33,690 bases of DNA from contig CAMVGV010000029.1 of assembly GCA_947167135.1 (NCBI GenBank), positions 1 to 33,690 on the forward strand, written 5' to 3'. Under the pieces are notes generated by a model, which saw nothing but the letters and a program-made list of their open reading frames with translations, was not told the origin of the DNA and did no database searches. This stretch comes from an uncultured Lachnospiraceae bacterium (lineage in GTDB: Bacteria; Bacillota; Clostridia; Lachnospirales; Lachnospiraceae). The position numbers were made by a program, and so were the translations under genes. Numbering within the stretch: the first letter of the stretch is position 1; each line of letters opens with the position of its first letter. This document shows, one piece after another, positions 16,615-25,382 of the stretch.

Positions 16615-17823
16615 ATGAAAAATGTATTATTGATAGTAACCGGCTCCATTGCGGCCTATAAGGCTGCGGACCTTGCACACGGATTCAGAAAAGCGGGATT
16701 CAATGTAAATGTCATTATGACAAAGAATGCCGCTTTCTTTATTAACCCCATTACCTTTGAAACCCTGACAGGGAATAAATGTGTGACCGACACCTTCGAC
16801 AGAAATTTCGACTTCGAGGTGGAGCATATAAGTCTCGCAAAGTCTGCGGATCTCTGTATGGTAGCTCCTGCCAGTGCGGATATCATAGGGAAGATAGCAA
16901 ACGGAATAGCGGACGATATGGCATCGACCACCATTATGGCGGTTAAATGCCCCCGGCTTATCGCTCCCGCTATGAATACCGCTATGTACGAAAATCCCAT
17001 AGTTCAGAACAACATGAAGAAGCTTAAGAGCTACGGCTATGAGATCGTAGAGCCCGCGGAGGGACTTCTCGCCTGCGGGGACGAGGGAAAGGGAAAGCTT
17101 CCTCCGGTGGAAGAGCTTATTGCACGGGGCTTAAGGCATATTGGCCATGAGAACGACATGAAGGGAAAGAGGATCCTTATCACAGCGGGTCCGACCTGTG
17201 AGAGCCTGGATCCCGTGCGTTTTATCACAAACCACTCTTCCGGAAAGATGGGGTATGCCCTGGCAGATGCCGCGGCAGACAGGGGAGCGGAGGTCACGCT
17301 TATTTCCGGACGTACCGCTATGACGCCTCCCTTCGGAGTGGAAACGGTCAGCGTGTTCTCCGCCGGCGATATGGCGGAAGAGGTATTTAAGAGACAGAAG
17401 GATACGGATATCTTTATCTTTGCGGCTGCCGTAGCGGATTTCAGGCCCGCGGATGTAAGTAAGCAGAAGATCAAGAAAAAGGAGGGAGAGGTACCCTTGG
17501 TCAGGCTTGAACGAACGGTTGATATTCTTGAAACCGTAGGTCTGAGCCGGACAGAAAAGCAGTATATATGCGGCTTTGCCATGGAGACAGAGGATTTAAT
17601 AGAAAACGCGGGAAAGAAGCTAAGGAAAAAGAACGCCGATATGATCTGCGCCAATTCCCTAAGGGAGAAGGGCGCAGGCTTTTTAAGCGATACGAACAGG
17701 ATCACACTTATAAAAAAAGACGGGAACAGGGAGCTTCCGTTTTTATCAAAGAGAGAGCTTTCCGACCTGATATTTGACGAGATACTAAGGGATATTTCCG
17801 AAAAAACGGGAGCCTCTTCATAA
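16615..17823 (+). CDS. coaBC: Bifunctional phosphopantothenoylcysteine decarboxylase/phosphopantothenate-cysteine ligase
   Basis: CoaBC makes 4'-phosphopantetheine in coenzyme A synthesis: CoaB joins cysteine to phosphopantothenate using CTP and CoaC decarboxylates the product with FMN. The CoaC half (1-180) shows [12 protein letters not shown], catalytic H71 in [19 protein letters not shown] and C154 in [13 protein letters not shown]. The CoaB half (about 184-402) shows [27 protein letters not shown] and [10 protein letters not shown]. At 402 residues it is full length. It begins three bases after the response regulator stop without a visible Shine-Dalgarno sequence, so it is probably translated by coupling, and it ends directly at the topB start. 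Confidence 0.95.
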   Translation: MKNVLLIVTGSIAAYKAADLAHGFRKAGFNVNVIMTKNAAFFINPITFETLTGNKCVTDTFDRNFDFEVEHISLAKSADLCMVAPASADIIGKIANGIADDMASTTIMAVKCPRLIAPAMNTAMYENPIVQNNMKKLKSYGYEIVEPAEGLLACGDEGKGKLPPVEELIARGLRHIGHENDMKGKRILITAGPTCESLDPVRFITNHSSGKMGYALADAAADRGAEVTLISGRTAMTPPFGVETVSVFSAGDMAEEVFKRQKDTDIFIFAAAVADFRPADVSKQKIKKKEGEVPLVRLERTVDILETVGLSRTEKQYICGFAMETEDLIENAGKKLRKKNADMICANSLREKGAGFLSDTNRITLIKKDGNRELPFLSKRELSDLIFDEILRDISEKTGASS

Positions 17824-19857
17824 ATGGGAAAGACTCTTGTGATAACGGAAAAACCAAGCGTCGCCAGGGAATATGCATCTATTTTGAATGTAAAGGGGCG
17901 TTCGGACGGCTATATTGAGGACGACAGATTCTGCATCACCTGGTGCGTCGGGCATCTTATCGAGATGTGCTATCCCGAAAAATACGATGAGAAGTACAAG
18001 AGGTGGAGGATGGAGGATCTCCCCTTTCTTCCTTCCGAGTATAAATATGACGTCATCAGCAATGTAAAAAAGCAATACGGCATTGTTAAAAAGATGCTTC
18101 ACAGGGACGATATCGAAACCGTGCTCTGGGCAGGAGACTCGGGAAGAGAGGGTCAGGTCATAGAGGAGCTGATCCGCAGACAGAGCGGCGTCAGGAAGGG
18201 GATGACGGAGAAAAGGGTCTGGATAGACTCCACCACCGAGGAAGAGATAAAAAGGGGCATAAACGAGGCGAAGCCCTACAGCGAATACGATAACCTCTCA
18301 AATGCAGGGATAATGCGGGGAATAGAGGACTATTCCATGGGCATTAATTTTTCCCGGGCTCTTTCCGTCAAATACGGAAGGCTGCTGAATGAGGCCGCGG
18401 GCACGAAGAAGTATTCGGCAATAGCCGTGGGCAGGGTCATGACGTGCGTTCTCGGCATGGTGGTCAGAAGGGAAAGAGAAATAAGAGGTTTTAAGGAAAC
18501 CGTATTCTACCGTATCAGGGGAACATTTTCCGTGCCGGAGGGAAGCTACGGCGGAGAGTGGAAGGTGACTGAGGGCTCTTCCTTTCAGGGACACCCCGGG
18601 ATATACAATGAAAAAGGTTTTCTATCAAGGGAGGAGGCAGAGAGCTTTATTGAAGCCCTTGGAAAAAACAGGGGAGCGGTGATAAAGAGTATAAAGAAGA
18701 CGGATGAAAAAAAGAAGCCGCCTCTTTTATTTAATCTTGCCGAGCTGCAGGCTGCCTGCTCAAAGCGCTTCCACATCAGTCCCGACGAGACACTGAATTC
18801 CGCACAAGAGCTGTATGAAAAGAAGCTGACCACCTATCCCAGGACAGATGCCAGGGTCTTAACAAAGGCTGTGGCATCCGAGATCATAAAGAATTTAAAC
18901 GGGGTAAAGCGCTATACACCGGTGAGCGGCTTTGTCGATAAGATCATTTCGGAGGGGCTGTACAAAAACATTGCAAAAAAGCCTTATACGGATGACAGTA
19001 AGGTGACGGATCACTATGCCATTATACCCACCGGGAACCTGACGGAGTATAACAGACTGAGTGATATCTCGAAAAAGATATATGATATGATAGTGAGGCG
19101 CTTTCTGTCCATATTTTATCCTCCTGCCGTATTTAAGAAGGTTTCCTTAATAACCACCGTCGCCCTCGAAAAGGGCGGGGAAAGCTTTTTCACTTCATCG
19201 AAGGCTCTCATTGATCCCGGTTTTTTCGTGATAACCGGACAGGACGAAAAATACGGCGAAGCTCCCGGAAAAACCGCAGAGGAGAAGGAAAAAGGGAGCA
19301 GTAAGGAGCCGGAGGATGAAGAGGAAGAAAATGACGGGGATCTTCTGAAGCTCATACCCGTATTGAAAAAGTCAATGGAGGTTAAGAGCACGGACTTCTT
19401 CCTGAAGGAAGGGAAGACCGCGCCGCCCAAGCGTTATACAACCGGTTCAATGATCCTTGCTATGGAGAATGCGGGGCAGCTTATCGAGGACGAAGAGCTC
19501 CGTGCCCAGATAAAGGGTGCGGGAATAGGAACCAGCGCCACAAGAGCCGGGATACTGGAGAAGCTCGTGCATATAAGGTATCTTAACCTCAACAAAAAGA
19601 ACCAGATACTGACGCCGGGGAAACTGGGGGAAATGGTGTATGAGGTGGTCTACCTTACGATGCCGGGGATGCTGAACCCTGAGATGACTGCAAGCTGGGA
19701 AAAGGGCCTCTCCCGTGTTGAGGGTGGGGAGCTTACTCCCGGGAAATACAGGGAAACCCTGGATAATTATGTCAGAAAGTACGTGGAATCCGTAAGATCA
19801 CGGGATCTAAGCCCTAAGCTCAGTGAAAGGTTCAGGATACTGAACGGGATGAAATAG
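17824..19857 (+). CDS. topB: DNA topoisomerase III (type IA)
   Basis: The 677-residue type IA topoisomerase cuts one DNA strand through a tyrosine and resolves catenanes and recombination intermediates. The Toprim domain starts [15 protein letters not shown] and contains [10 protein letters not shown] (D105, G107, E109); the second Asp of the usual DxDxE is glycine, as also occurs in other Firmicute TopB proteins. The active-site Y338 lies in [12 protein letters not shown]. An acidic insertion (about residues 485-505) interrupts domain IV, and the C-terminus ends without zinc fingers. The ATG follows the coaBC stop with no gap. DNA topoisomerase I is less likely because of the length and the missing zinc ribbons. 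Confidence 0.9.
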   Translation: MGKTLVITEKPSVAREYASILNVKGRSDGYIEDDRFCITWCVGHLIEMCYPEKYDEKYKRWRMEDLPFLPSEYKYDVISNVKKQYGIVKKMLHRDDIETVLWAGDSGREGQVIEELIRRQSGVRKGMTEKRVWIDSTTEEEIKRGINEAKPYSEYDNLSNAGIMRGIEDYSMGINFSRALSVKYGRLLNEAAGTKKYSAIAVGRVMTCVLGMVVRREREIRGFKETVFYRIRGTFSVPEGSYGGEWKVTEGSSFQGHPGIYNEKGFLSREEAESFIEALGKNRGAVIKSIKKTDEKKKPPLLFNLAELQAACSKRFHISPDETLNSAQELYEKKLTTYPRTDARVLTKAVASEIIKNLNGVKRYTPVSGFVDKIISEGLYKNIAKKPYTDDSKVTDHYAIIPTGNLTEYNRLSDISKKIYDMIVRRFLSIFYPPAVFKKVSLITTVALEKGGESFFTSSKALIDPGFFVITGQDEKYGEAPGKTAEEKEKGSSKEPEDEEEENDGDLLKLIPVLKKSMEVKSTDFFLKEGKTAPPKRYTTGSMILAMENAGQLIEDEELRAQIKGAGIGTSATRAGILEKLVHIRYLNLNKKNQILTPGKLGEMVYEVVYLTMPGMLNPEMTASWEKGLSRVEGGELTPGKYRETLDNYVRKYVESVRSRDLSPKLSERFRILNGMK

Positions 19858-19904
19858 CGTCTGAACCAAGAAACAGATCAGCGGAAAGGAAACACTTGTT
19901 ATCT

Positions 19905-20576
19905 ATGGAGAAAGCGAAAACAGAAAATCTATACGATCTTAGTGAGACCCTTGCGGGAGATTACCTTAAGGGCTTTACTTACCCTTGGGAAGCCTTAAAG
20001 GGCATAGGGGAGATGATAAAGTCTTTAGGACCGGCCCTGGACCCTGAGATATATGAAAAAAAGGGGGAGGACATATGGATAGCCCGGAGCGCAAAGATTT
20101 TTCCCACGGTGGGAGCCATACTCGGTCCCTGTATAATAGGTGAGGATACGGAGGTCAGACCCGGAGCCTTTATAAGAGGTAAGGTTCTTATCGGGAATGA
20201 CTGTGTTGTGGGAAATTCAACGGAGCTGAAGAACGTGATACTCTTTAACCACGTACAGGTGCCCCATTATAACTATGTAGGGGATTCCATTCTCGGCTTT
20301 TACTCCCATATGGGAGCAGGCTCCATTACGTCAAACGTCAAGGCGGACAAAACCCTTGTGGTCGTAAAGGACGGGGAGGAAAGGATAGAGACCGGATTAA
20401 AGAAATTCGGGGCAATGCTCGGAGACCATGTTGAGGTTGGATGCAATTCGGTCCTTAATCCCGGAACCGTAATAGGCAGAAACACCAATATTTACCCTCT
20501 TTCAAGCGTAAGGGGAGTTATAGGACCGGATTCCATTTTCAAGGAAAAGGGCAGTATAGTAAAAAAGCATGGGTAA
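19905..20576 (+). CDS. Left-handed beta-helix nucleotidyltransferase-like protein (GlmU C-terminal type)
   Basis: The product consists mostly of hexapeptide repeats of a left-handed beta helix, as in the acetyltransferase half of GlmU. Seen are IWIARSAKI, GPCIIGEDTEVRPGAFIRG, VGNSTELKNVILF, VPHYNYVGDSILG, HMGAGSITSNVK and GCNSVLNPGTVIGR. There is no N-terminal nucleotidyltransferase domain. Similar short proteins of about 220 residues are common in Lachnospiraceae and annotated as UDP-N-acetylglucosamine pyrophosphorylase-related; real activity is unproven. ATG 19905 gives MEKAKTENLYDL, which fits the family start; TTG 19896 has a closer Shine-Dalgarno (AAAGGA at 19885-19890) and would add three residues. 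Confidence 0.8.
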   Translation: MEKAKTENLYDLSETLAGDYLKGFTYPWEALKGIGEMIKSLGPALDPEIYEKKGEDIWIARSAKIFPTVGAILGPCIIGEDTEVRPGAFIRGKVLIGNDCVVGNSTELKNVILFNHVQVPHYNYVGDSILGFYSHMGAGSITSNVKADKTLVVVKDGEERIETGLKKFGAMLGDHVEVGCNSVLNPGTVIGRNTNIYPLSSVRGVIGPDSIFKEKGSIVKKHG

Positions 20577-21159
20577 TGATACTTCGGAGAAAAGGGACAG
20601 GCCGGGAAAAGGAGAGCGGGGCTATCTTGACAGTCAGCACCGCGCTTCACTTGTGCGCTTTCTCATCCCCTGTGCGATAACCCTGATACTTACCCTCTGT
20701 ACCTGGGTTATATTTCCGCAGTACGGAATGGTATTTCTGGTGCTTGCCGTGATCTCTGCGATCCCAACGGCAATGACGGCAGTGAATCTCATTATGTTTC
20801 TGAGATTCAGATCCATAAATGACGGGGATTTTCAGAGGATAGAGGAGGTCCGCGGTAATGTGCCGGTTTTCTACGATTCGGTGATAACCACCACGGACAA
20901 GTCATACTTTGTCCCCTGTATCGCAGTCATAAACAAGAGTGTCTTACTCCTTCTTCCGGAAGGAATGACAGAAGATAAGGAGCTTTTAAGGCATCTCAAC
21001 CTTATGTCAAAAAAGAACGGCTTCAGGGAATGGAACATAAAAAGCTTCGGGAGCATTGACGAGTTTATTAACAGATTAAAATATCTGAACGAACAGAAGA
21101 TTAATGTTCTGAAAAAAGACGGGGAAATGCTGAAGCTTATTTCCAATCTTTCACTATAG
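20569..21159 (+). CDS. Conserved two-helix membrane protein, unknown function
   Basis: The 196-residue protein has a charged N-terminus, two adjacent membrane helices (about residues 30-49 and 53-78) and a soluble C-terminal domain of about 115 residues, predicted cytoplasmic. I do not recognise a named family; the layout resembles uncharacterised Lachnospiraceae proteins. The C-terminal part has alternating strands and helices (VPVFYDSVITTT, FVPCIAVINKSVLLLLPEG) that resemble a small alpha/beta fold. It overlaps the upstream beta-helix gene by eight bases and the lipoprotein gene follows after four bases, so the three are one transcription unit. Confidence 0.65.
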   Translation: MGNDTSEKRDRPGKGERGYLDSQHRASLVRFLIPCAITLILTLCTWVIFPQYGMVFLVLAVISAIPTAMTAVNLIMFLRFRSINDGDFQRIEEVRGNVPVFYDSVITTTDKSYFVPCIAVINKSVLLLLPEGMTEDKELLRHLNLMSKKNGFREWNIKSFGSIDEFINRLKYLNEQKINVLKKDGEMLKLISNLSL

Positions 21160-21163
21160 TCCT

Positions 21164-21913
21164 ATGAAAAGAAGGGGCATATCATTTTTTTTAATAGTAT
21201 TTTTTCTGTGTCACAGTCTCTCAGCCTGCGGCGGGGGTGAGCCTTCCGGAGGGAAGGAGGCTGTCCACGGGGATGCGGGGGAAACGGAGCTTCAGGGTGA
21301 CGTTCTTTCAGATGCCGCGGAAGCTGAGACCGTGGAAAAAGAAGAGGAGATAGACGGAGAGGCTGAGGATGCCCTGAATGAAGACTATAAGGGGTGCAGC
21401 GCGGATCTTTCCTTTGAGGGTATGGAAAACGATATCTGGACCGGATATATCACCCTTCCTGACGGAAATGAAAAAGAGCTCGTTATCCCTGTGATGACAG
21501 ACGGAGGAGATAATCTCATTCTGTCCGATGCGTACAGAAGGATAGTCTGTGTATACGAACCTGAGGATGAAAAGGGGGAATTAAGACCTGTTACACTGGA
21601 TCCCTCGGCTCCCGATACGGAAGCCCTTTTAAGATATGCTTCCTTCATAGAGATCTATGATATTTTTTCCCAGGCCGGCTGGAAGGACGGAGAAAAGGGA
21701 AAGGAGCTTTCGGAGGTGATAAAGGAGGAGCTTTCTACCGTTTCCCTGTCCCCGAAAAGGCTTCTCCTTCTTAATGATAATGAGGGATACCATATTTTCC
21801 GTTTCGATGCGAGAGATAAGGATGACGGTTTCGAAGCCGGTCTTTTTTCTTCCATGGCCGGAATATTTGATGAAATGGATGAGGGCGAATACGCACTGAT
21901 TGTAAACAGATGA
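21164..21913 (+). CDS. Putative lipoprotein, unknown function
   Basis: The 249-residue product begins with a lipoprotein signal: a basic MKRRG, a hydrophobic stretch and the lipobox LSAC with C22 as the predicted lipidated cysteine. A glycine/glutamate-rich, acidic linker (about residues 23-75) leads into a domain with LSFEGMENDIWTGYITLPDG and ELVIPVMTDGGDNLILSD. No enzymatic motif is visible. It has no clear Shine-Dalgarno sequence and lies four bases after the previous gene, so coupling is likely. It overlaps the RluA-type gene by ATGA. Confidence 0.7.
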   Translation: MKRRGISFFLIVFFLCHSLSACGGGEPSGGKEAVHGDAGETELQGDVLSDAAEAETVEKEEEIDGEAEDALNEDYKGCSADLSFEGMENDIWTGYITLPDGNEKELVIPVMTDGGDNLILSDAYRRIVCVYEPEDEKGELRPVTLDPSAPDTEALLRYASFIEIYDIFSQAGWKDGEKGKELSEVIKEELSTVSLSPKRLLLLNDNEGYHIFRFDARDKDDGFEAGLFSSMAGIFDEMDEGEYALIVNR

Positions 21914-22893
21914 AGGAATATATAATAGAGGCTCCGGACGAGGGGCAGACATTGCAGAAATATCTTGAAAAGGTACTGCCGGGAGCAAAGGGCGGAGTTC
22001 TCTTCAAGGCACTGAGAAAAAAGAATATAGTATTAAACGGACGGAAATGCGGCGGAAAGGAAATACTTAAAGCCGGTGACGGCATAAAGGTTTTCTTTTC
22101 GGACGAAGTTGTGGAAAAGCTCGGCCCCAGGAAAATAAAGGCCGGGAATGAAATAAAGATAAAGCTTGAAGAACTGCGGGCATTTAAGAAGAATATCGTG
22201 TATGAGGATAAGAATATCCTTATAGTAAATAAGGACGCGAATCTTTTAAGCCAGTCAGACGGCAGGGGGGAGGTCTCGGCAAATGACCTTCTGCTGAAAT
22301 ATCTGGAGGATTCACTTCATAATCACGCGGTCAGACCATCCGTATGCAACCGTCTGGACAGAAACACGTCCGGGCTTCTTCTCTGCGGGAAAACGCAGAA
22401 GGGCTTAAAAGCCTTAAGCCTCATACTTAAATACAGGAGCCTGAAAAAGTATTATTATGCAATAGTTACGGGTGAGGTGAAGGAGCCCCTTAAGCTCAAG
22501 GGTTATCTCCGTAAGGACAGGAGCGAAAACAGGGTTTATATTTCCGACAAAAGAGAGGAAGGGGCGGATCCGGTGGAGACGGAGGCAGAGCCTGCCGGGA
22601 GGCTTAATATCAGGGGGAAAAGCCTTACCCTGCTGTCGGTACACCTTATAACCGGGAAGCCTCACCAGATAAGAGCCCATTTGCTGAGTGCGCTCCATCC
22701 GATCCTTGGTGACACAAAGTACTGCACACCGGAGTCACTTAAGCTTTCGGAGGAATTAAAGGTTCATAGACAGCTTCTGCATGCCGTAAGGGTGGAATTC
22801 CCGGAGATAAAGGGAGAGCTTTCCTATCTTTCGTATAAGGTATTTGAAGCGCCGGTAAAGGACGATATGAACGCATTTCTGAAGTACAGGTAA
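21910..22893 (+). CDS. RluA family pseudouridine synthase
   Basis: The 327-residue enzyme converts uridine to pseudouridine in rRNA or tRNA. An S4-like RNA-binding region occupies about residues 10-66 (LQKYLEKVLPGA, LFKALRKKNIVLNG). The catalytic motif is CNRLDRNTSGLLL with D150 as the nucleophile. Other family pieces are IVYEDKNILIVNK, KKYYYAIVTGE and TGKPHQIRAHL. The target base cannot be told from the sequence (RluC, RluD or the YtzG/RluB branch is not resolved beyond the RluA-type motif). It starts within the lipoprotein stop and is followed after 18 bases by recU. Confidence 0.9.
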   Translation: MKEYIIEAPDEGQTLQKYLEKVLPGAKGGVLFKALRKKNIVLNGRKCGGKEILKAGDGIKVFFSDEVVEKLGPRKIKAGNEIKIKLEELRAFKKNIVYEDKNILIVNKDANLLSQSDGRGEVSANDLLLKYLEDSLHNHAVRPSVCNRLDRNTSGLLLCGKTQKGLKALSLILKYRSLKKYYYAIVTGEVKEPLKLKGYLRKDRSENRVYISDKREEGADPVETEAEPAGRLNIRGKSLTLLSVHLITGKPHQIRAHLLSALHPILGDTKYCTPESLKLSEELKVHRQLLHAVRVEFPEIKGELSYLSYKVFEAPVKDDMNAFLKYR

Positions 22894-22911
22894 TGCGAAT
22901 AAGAATAGAAT

Positions 22912-23460
22912 ATGTCTTGGAAAACCAGGGGGCTTCGGGGTTCTGAGCTCGAAGACCTGATAAACAGAACAAATGAAGAATACAGGGAAAAGGGACTTGC
23001 ACTTATACAAAAGATCCCGACCCCCATTACCCCGGTGGAATTCGATAAGGATTCAAGAACCATAAAGCTTGCCTACTTCGACCAGAAGAGTACTGTCGAC
23101 TATATCGGGGCAGTGCAGGGGATACCGGTATGCTTTGACGCCAAGGAATGTGCGGTGGACACCTTTACCTTAAGGAATATCCACGAGCATCAGGTTATGT
23201 TTATGAAGGATTTTGAAGCCCAGGGAGGGATAGCGTTCTTCCTTATCCATTATACGGAAAGGGACAGCTTTTATTATCTGACCTTCAGAAAGCTCTGGGG
23301 ATTCTGGAAAAGATGCGAGGGAGGCGGACGGAAAAGCTTCAGATATGAGGAAACCGACGGGGAATACTTTATAAAGCCTGCGTCAGATCTGTATCTTCCC
23401 TACCTTGAAGCCATACAGACGGATTTAAGTGACAGAGACGGGGACGGACTGTCATCCTGA
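22912..23460 (+). CDS. recU: Holliday junction resolvase RecU
   Basis: RecU cleaves four-way DNA junctions in homologous recombination of Firmicutes. The 182-residue protein has RGLRGSELEDLINRTNEEY, IQKIPTPITPVE and a nuclease core STVDYIGAV (D63) then CFDAKE (D76 and K78), matching the catalytic D, E/D-x-K residues of Bacillus RecU. FEAQGGIAFFLIHY follows. In many Firmicutes recU lies next to ponA; here it follows an RluA-type gene. The final residues DGLSS and the TGA stop are encoded by the first copy of a short repeat (23450 onward), so the natural C-terminus has been altered by repeat insertion or expansion. There is no clear Shine-Dalgarno sequence. Confidence 0.9.
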   Translation: MSWKTRGLRGSELEDLINRTNEEYREKGLALIQKIPTPITPVEFDKDSRTIKLAYFDQKSTVDYIGAVQGIPVCFDAKECAVDTFTLRNIHEHQVMFMKDFEAQGGIAFFLIHYTERDSFYYLTFRKLWGFWKRCEGGGRKSFRYEETDGEYFIKPASDLYLPYLEAIQTDLSDRDGDGLSS

Positions 23461-23515
23461 GCGCAGACTGTCATCCTGAGCGCAGACTGTCATCCTGAGC
23501 GAAGCGAAGGATCTT
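23450..23515 (+). repeat. TGTCATCCTGAGCG repeat array A (3 copies)
   Basis: Copies begin at 23450, 23469 and 23488, a 19-base period. The first two are short (core plus CAGAC) and the last is the full form, TGTCATCCTGAGCGAAGC followed by GAAGGATCTT. ATCCT and AGGAT at the ends of the last copy can pair around a GAGCGAAGCGA loop. The first copy includes the recU stop. No T-box, promoter or terminator could be seen in 23461-23547. The AGGAG ribosome site for hisZ is at 23532-23536. Confidence 0.85.
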
Positions 23516-23547
23516 ATGTTGAATAACACACAGGAGAAAAACATCAA

Positions 23548-24747
23548 ATGAAAAACAGACTTTTACATACTCCGGAGGGAGTAAGGGATATATACGGAAG
23601 GGAGCTTGAAAGAAAGGAGCTTCTGGAGAATAAGCTGAAATCCCTTATAAAGTCCTACGGCTACAAGGAGATAGAGACGCCAACCTTTGAATACTTTGAC
23701 ATTTTTTCAAAGGACACGGGTATCACCTCGTCGAGAGAGGTATTTAAGTTCTTTGACAGGGAGAATAATACCCTGGCACTGCGCCCCGACTTTACTCCCG
23801 GAGTCGCCCGGGCAGCCGTTAAATACTTTTTCGAGGATGACGCTCCGAAGAGACTCTGCTATCTCGGGAAGACCTTTTCGAATCATTCGGGTCTGCAGGG
23901 GAAATTAAAGGAGGTAACGGAGCTCGGACTTGAATATCTGGGAGAACCCTCGGCCGATGCCGATGCGGAGATGATAAATATTGCCGTGGAGCTTCTAAAA
24001 AAAGCAGGACTTACGGACTTTCAGATCTGTGTCGGAAATGCCGAATACTTTAAGGGGCTCTGCGAGGGAGCCGGACTTGACGCTGATACGGTAGCCGGGC
24101 TTTCGGAAAACATCAGGAACAAGAACTACTTCGGAACCCTGGACGCCCTTAATGATGTGGATGCTCCCGATTCGATAAAGAACACCCTGAGATCCTTCCC
24201 CGACTTTTTCGGTAATATCGACATACTGGATGAGGCACAAAAGAAGGTAAAGGGGATAAAAAAATCCGAGGAGGCGGTCAAAAGGCTTAAGGAACTCTAT
24301 GAAAGGCTGAAGGCGTACGGAGTCCAGGACTATATAACCTTTGACCTCGGAATGCTCTCAAAGCATGATTACTACACCGGAGTGATCTTCCGGGCATATA
24401 CCTTCGGTACGGGGGATGCAATAATACGGGGCGGAAGATACGATAAGCTCCTTTCAAACTTCGGACGGGACAGGGCTGCCGTGGGCTTTACCCTTATCAT
24501 AGACCAGCTTTTATCCACCCTGAAGCGGCAGAATATAGAGGGAGAAGCAGGGAAGGAGGAGGCCTGTATCTATTATGACAGCGTTTCCTTCGGGTCAGCG
24601 CTGAAAAAGGCCCGGGAGCTCAGAGAGAAGGGAATACTTACCGCAATGACAAGGCTTGAAAAGGAAGGAGATCCTTCCGGCTTTCATAAGGGAGACGGAA
24701 AGAGCCTCATAGTATATTATTCGGAGGGAAAGGAAATAAAATACTGA
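23548..24747 (+). CDS. hisZ: ATP phosphoribosyltransferase regulatory subunit HisZ
   Basis: HisZ is a catalytically inactive relative of histidyl-tRNA synthetase that forms a complex with short HisG and is needed for the first step of histidine synthesis. The 399-residue protein shows class II synthetase pieces TPEGVRDIYG, YKEIETPTFEYFD, LALRPDFTPGVAR and GGRYDKLL, with a shorter C-terminal part than a full synthetase. It is paired with a short HisG in the next gene, as required. The ATG has AGGAG 11 bases upstream. It opens the his cluster; no T-box leader was seen upstream. Confidence 0.92.
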   Translation: MKNRLLHTPEGVRDIYGRELERKELLENKLKSLIKSYGYKEIETPTFEYFDIFSKDTGITSSREVFKFFDRENNTLALRPDFTPGVARAAVKYFFEDDAPKRLCYLGKTFSNHSGLQGKLKEVTELGLEYLGEPSADADAEMINIAVELLKKAGLTDFQICVGNAEYFKGLCEGAGLDADTVAGLSENIRNKNYFGTLDALNDVDAPDSIKNTLRSFPDFFGNIDILDEAQKKVKGIKKSEEAVKRLKELYERLKAYGVQDYITFDLGMLSKHDYYTGVIFRAYTFGTGDAIIRGGRYDKLLSNFGRDRAAVGFTLIIDQLLSTLKRQNIEGEAGKEEACIYYDSVSFGSALKKARELREKGILTAMTRLEKEGDPSGFHKGDGKSLIVYYSEGKEIKY

Positions 24748-25382
24748 TGAGATATCTTACTTTTGCACTGACAAAGGGACGCCTCGCCGATAAAACCCTG
24801 GAAAGGCTTGAAAAGATAGGTATTACCTGTGAAGAGATGAAGGACAAGGCTTCAAGGAAGCTGATCTTCGTTAATGAGGAACAGAAGCTAAAGTTTTTCC
24901 TGGCCAAGGGACCGGATGTTCCCATCTATGTGGAGCACGGGGCAGCGGATATAGGGGTTTCCGGCAAGGACATCATTATGGAGGAAAACCGTGCTATCTA
25001 TGAGGTTCTGGATCTTGGCTTCGGAAAATGCAGGATGTGCATATGCGGCTTTCCGGAGGCCAAAGAGCTTTTGTCCCACCACGAGATGATAAAGGTAGCC
25101 ACGAAATATCCCAGGATCGCAAGGGATTATTTCCAGAATATCAAGCATCAGACGGTTGATATAATAAAGCTGAACGGCTCCATTGAGCTGGCGCCCATAG
25201 TGGGACTTTCGGATGTGATATGTGATATAGTGGAAACCGGCTCCACCTTAAAGGAAAACGGACTGACCGTGCTCGAGGAGGTGTGTCCCCTTTCTGCACG
25301 GATGGTGGTAAATCAGGTTTCCATGAGGATGGAAGCCGAAAGGATAAGAGGAATAATAGAAGCGCTGAGAGGTGTGTCATGA
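24747..25382 (+). CDS. hisG: ATP phosphoribosyltransferase catalytic subunit, short form
   Basis: HisG joins ATP and PRPP to give phosphoribosyl-ATP. The 211-residue protein is the short form lacking the C-terminal regulatory domain, in keeping with HisZ upstream. Seen are LTFALTKGRLADKTLERLE, HGAADIGVSGKDIIME, and DIVETGSTLKENGL, the PRPP-binding region. The ATG overlaps the hisZ stop by one base (TGATG), and the stop overlaps hisD (ATGA). Confidence 0.93.
   Translation: MRYLTFALTKGRLADKTLERLEKIGITCEEMKDKASRKLIFVNEEQKLKFFLAKGPDVPIYVEHGAADIGVSGKDIIMEENRAIYEVLDLGFGKCRMCICGFPEAKELLSHHEMIKVATKYPRIARDYFQNIKHQTVDIIKLNGSIELAPIVGLSDVICDIVETGSTLKENGLTVLEEVCPLSARMVVNQVSMRMEAERIRGIIEALRGVS

Noticed and set aside
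23461-23547. Search for a histidine T-box leader before hisZ
   Set aside because: The gap is only 87 bases, mostly repeat copies, with no T-box consensus or terminator stem.
25283-25378. Upstream extension of hisD inside hisG
   Set aside because: It lacks family similarity, and ATG 25379 gives the standard HisD length with an ATGA overlap.
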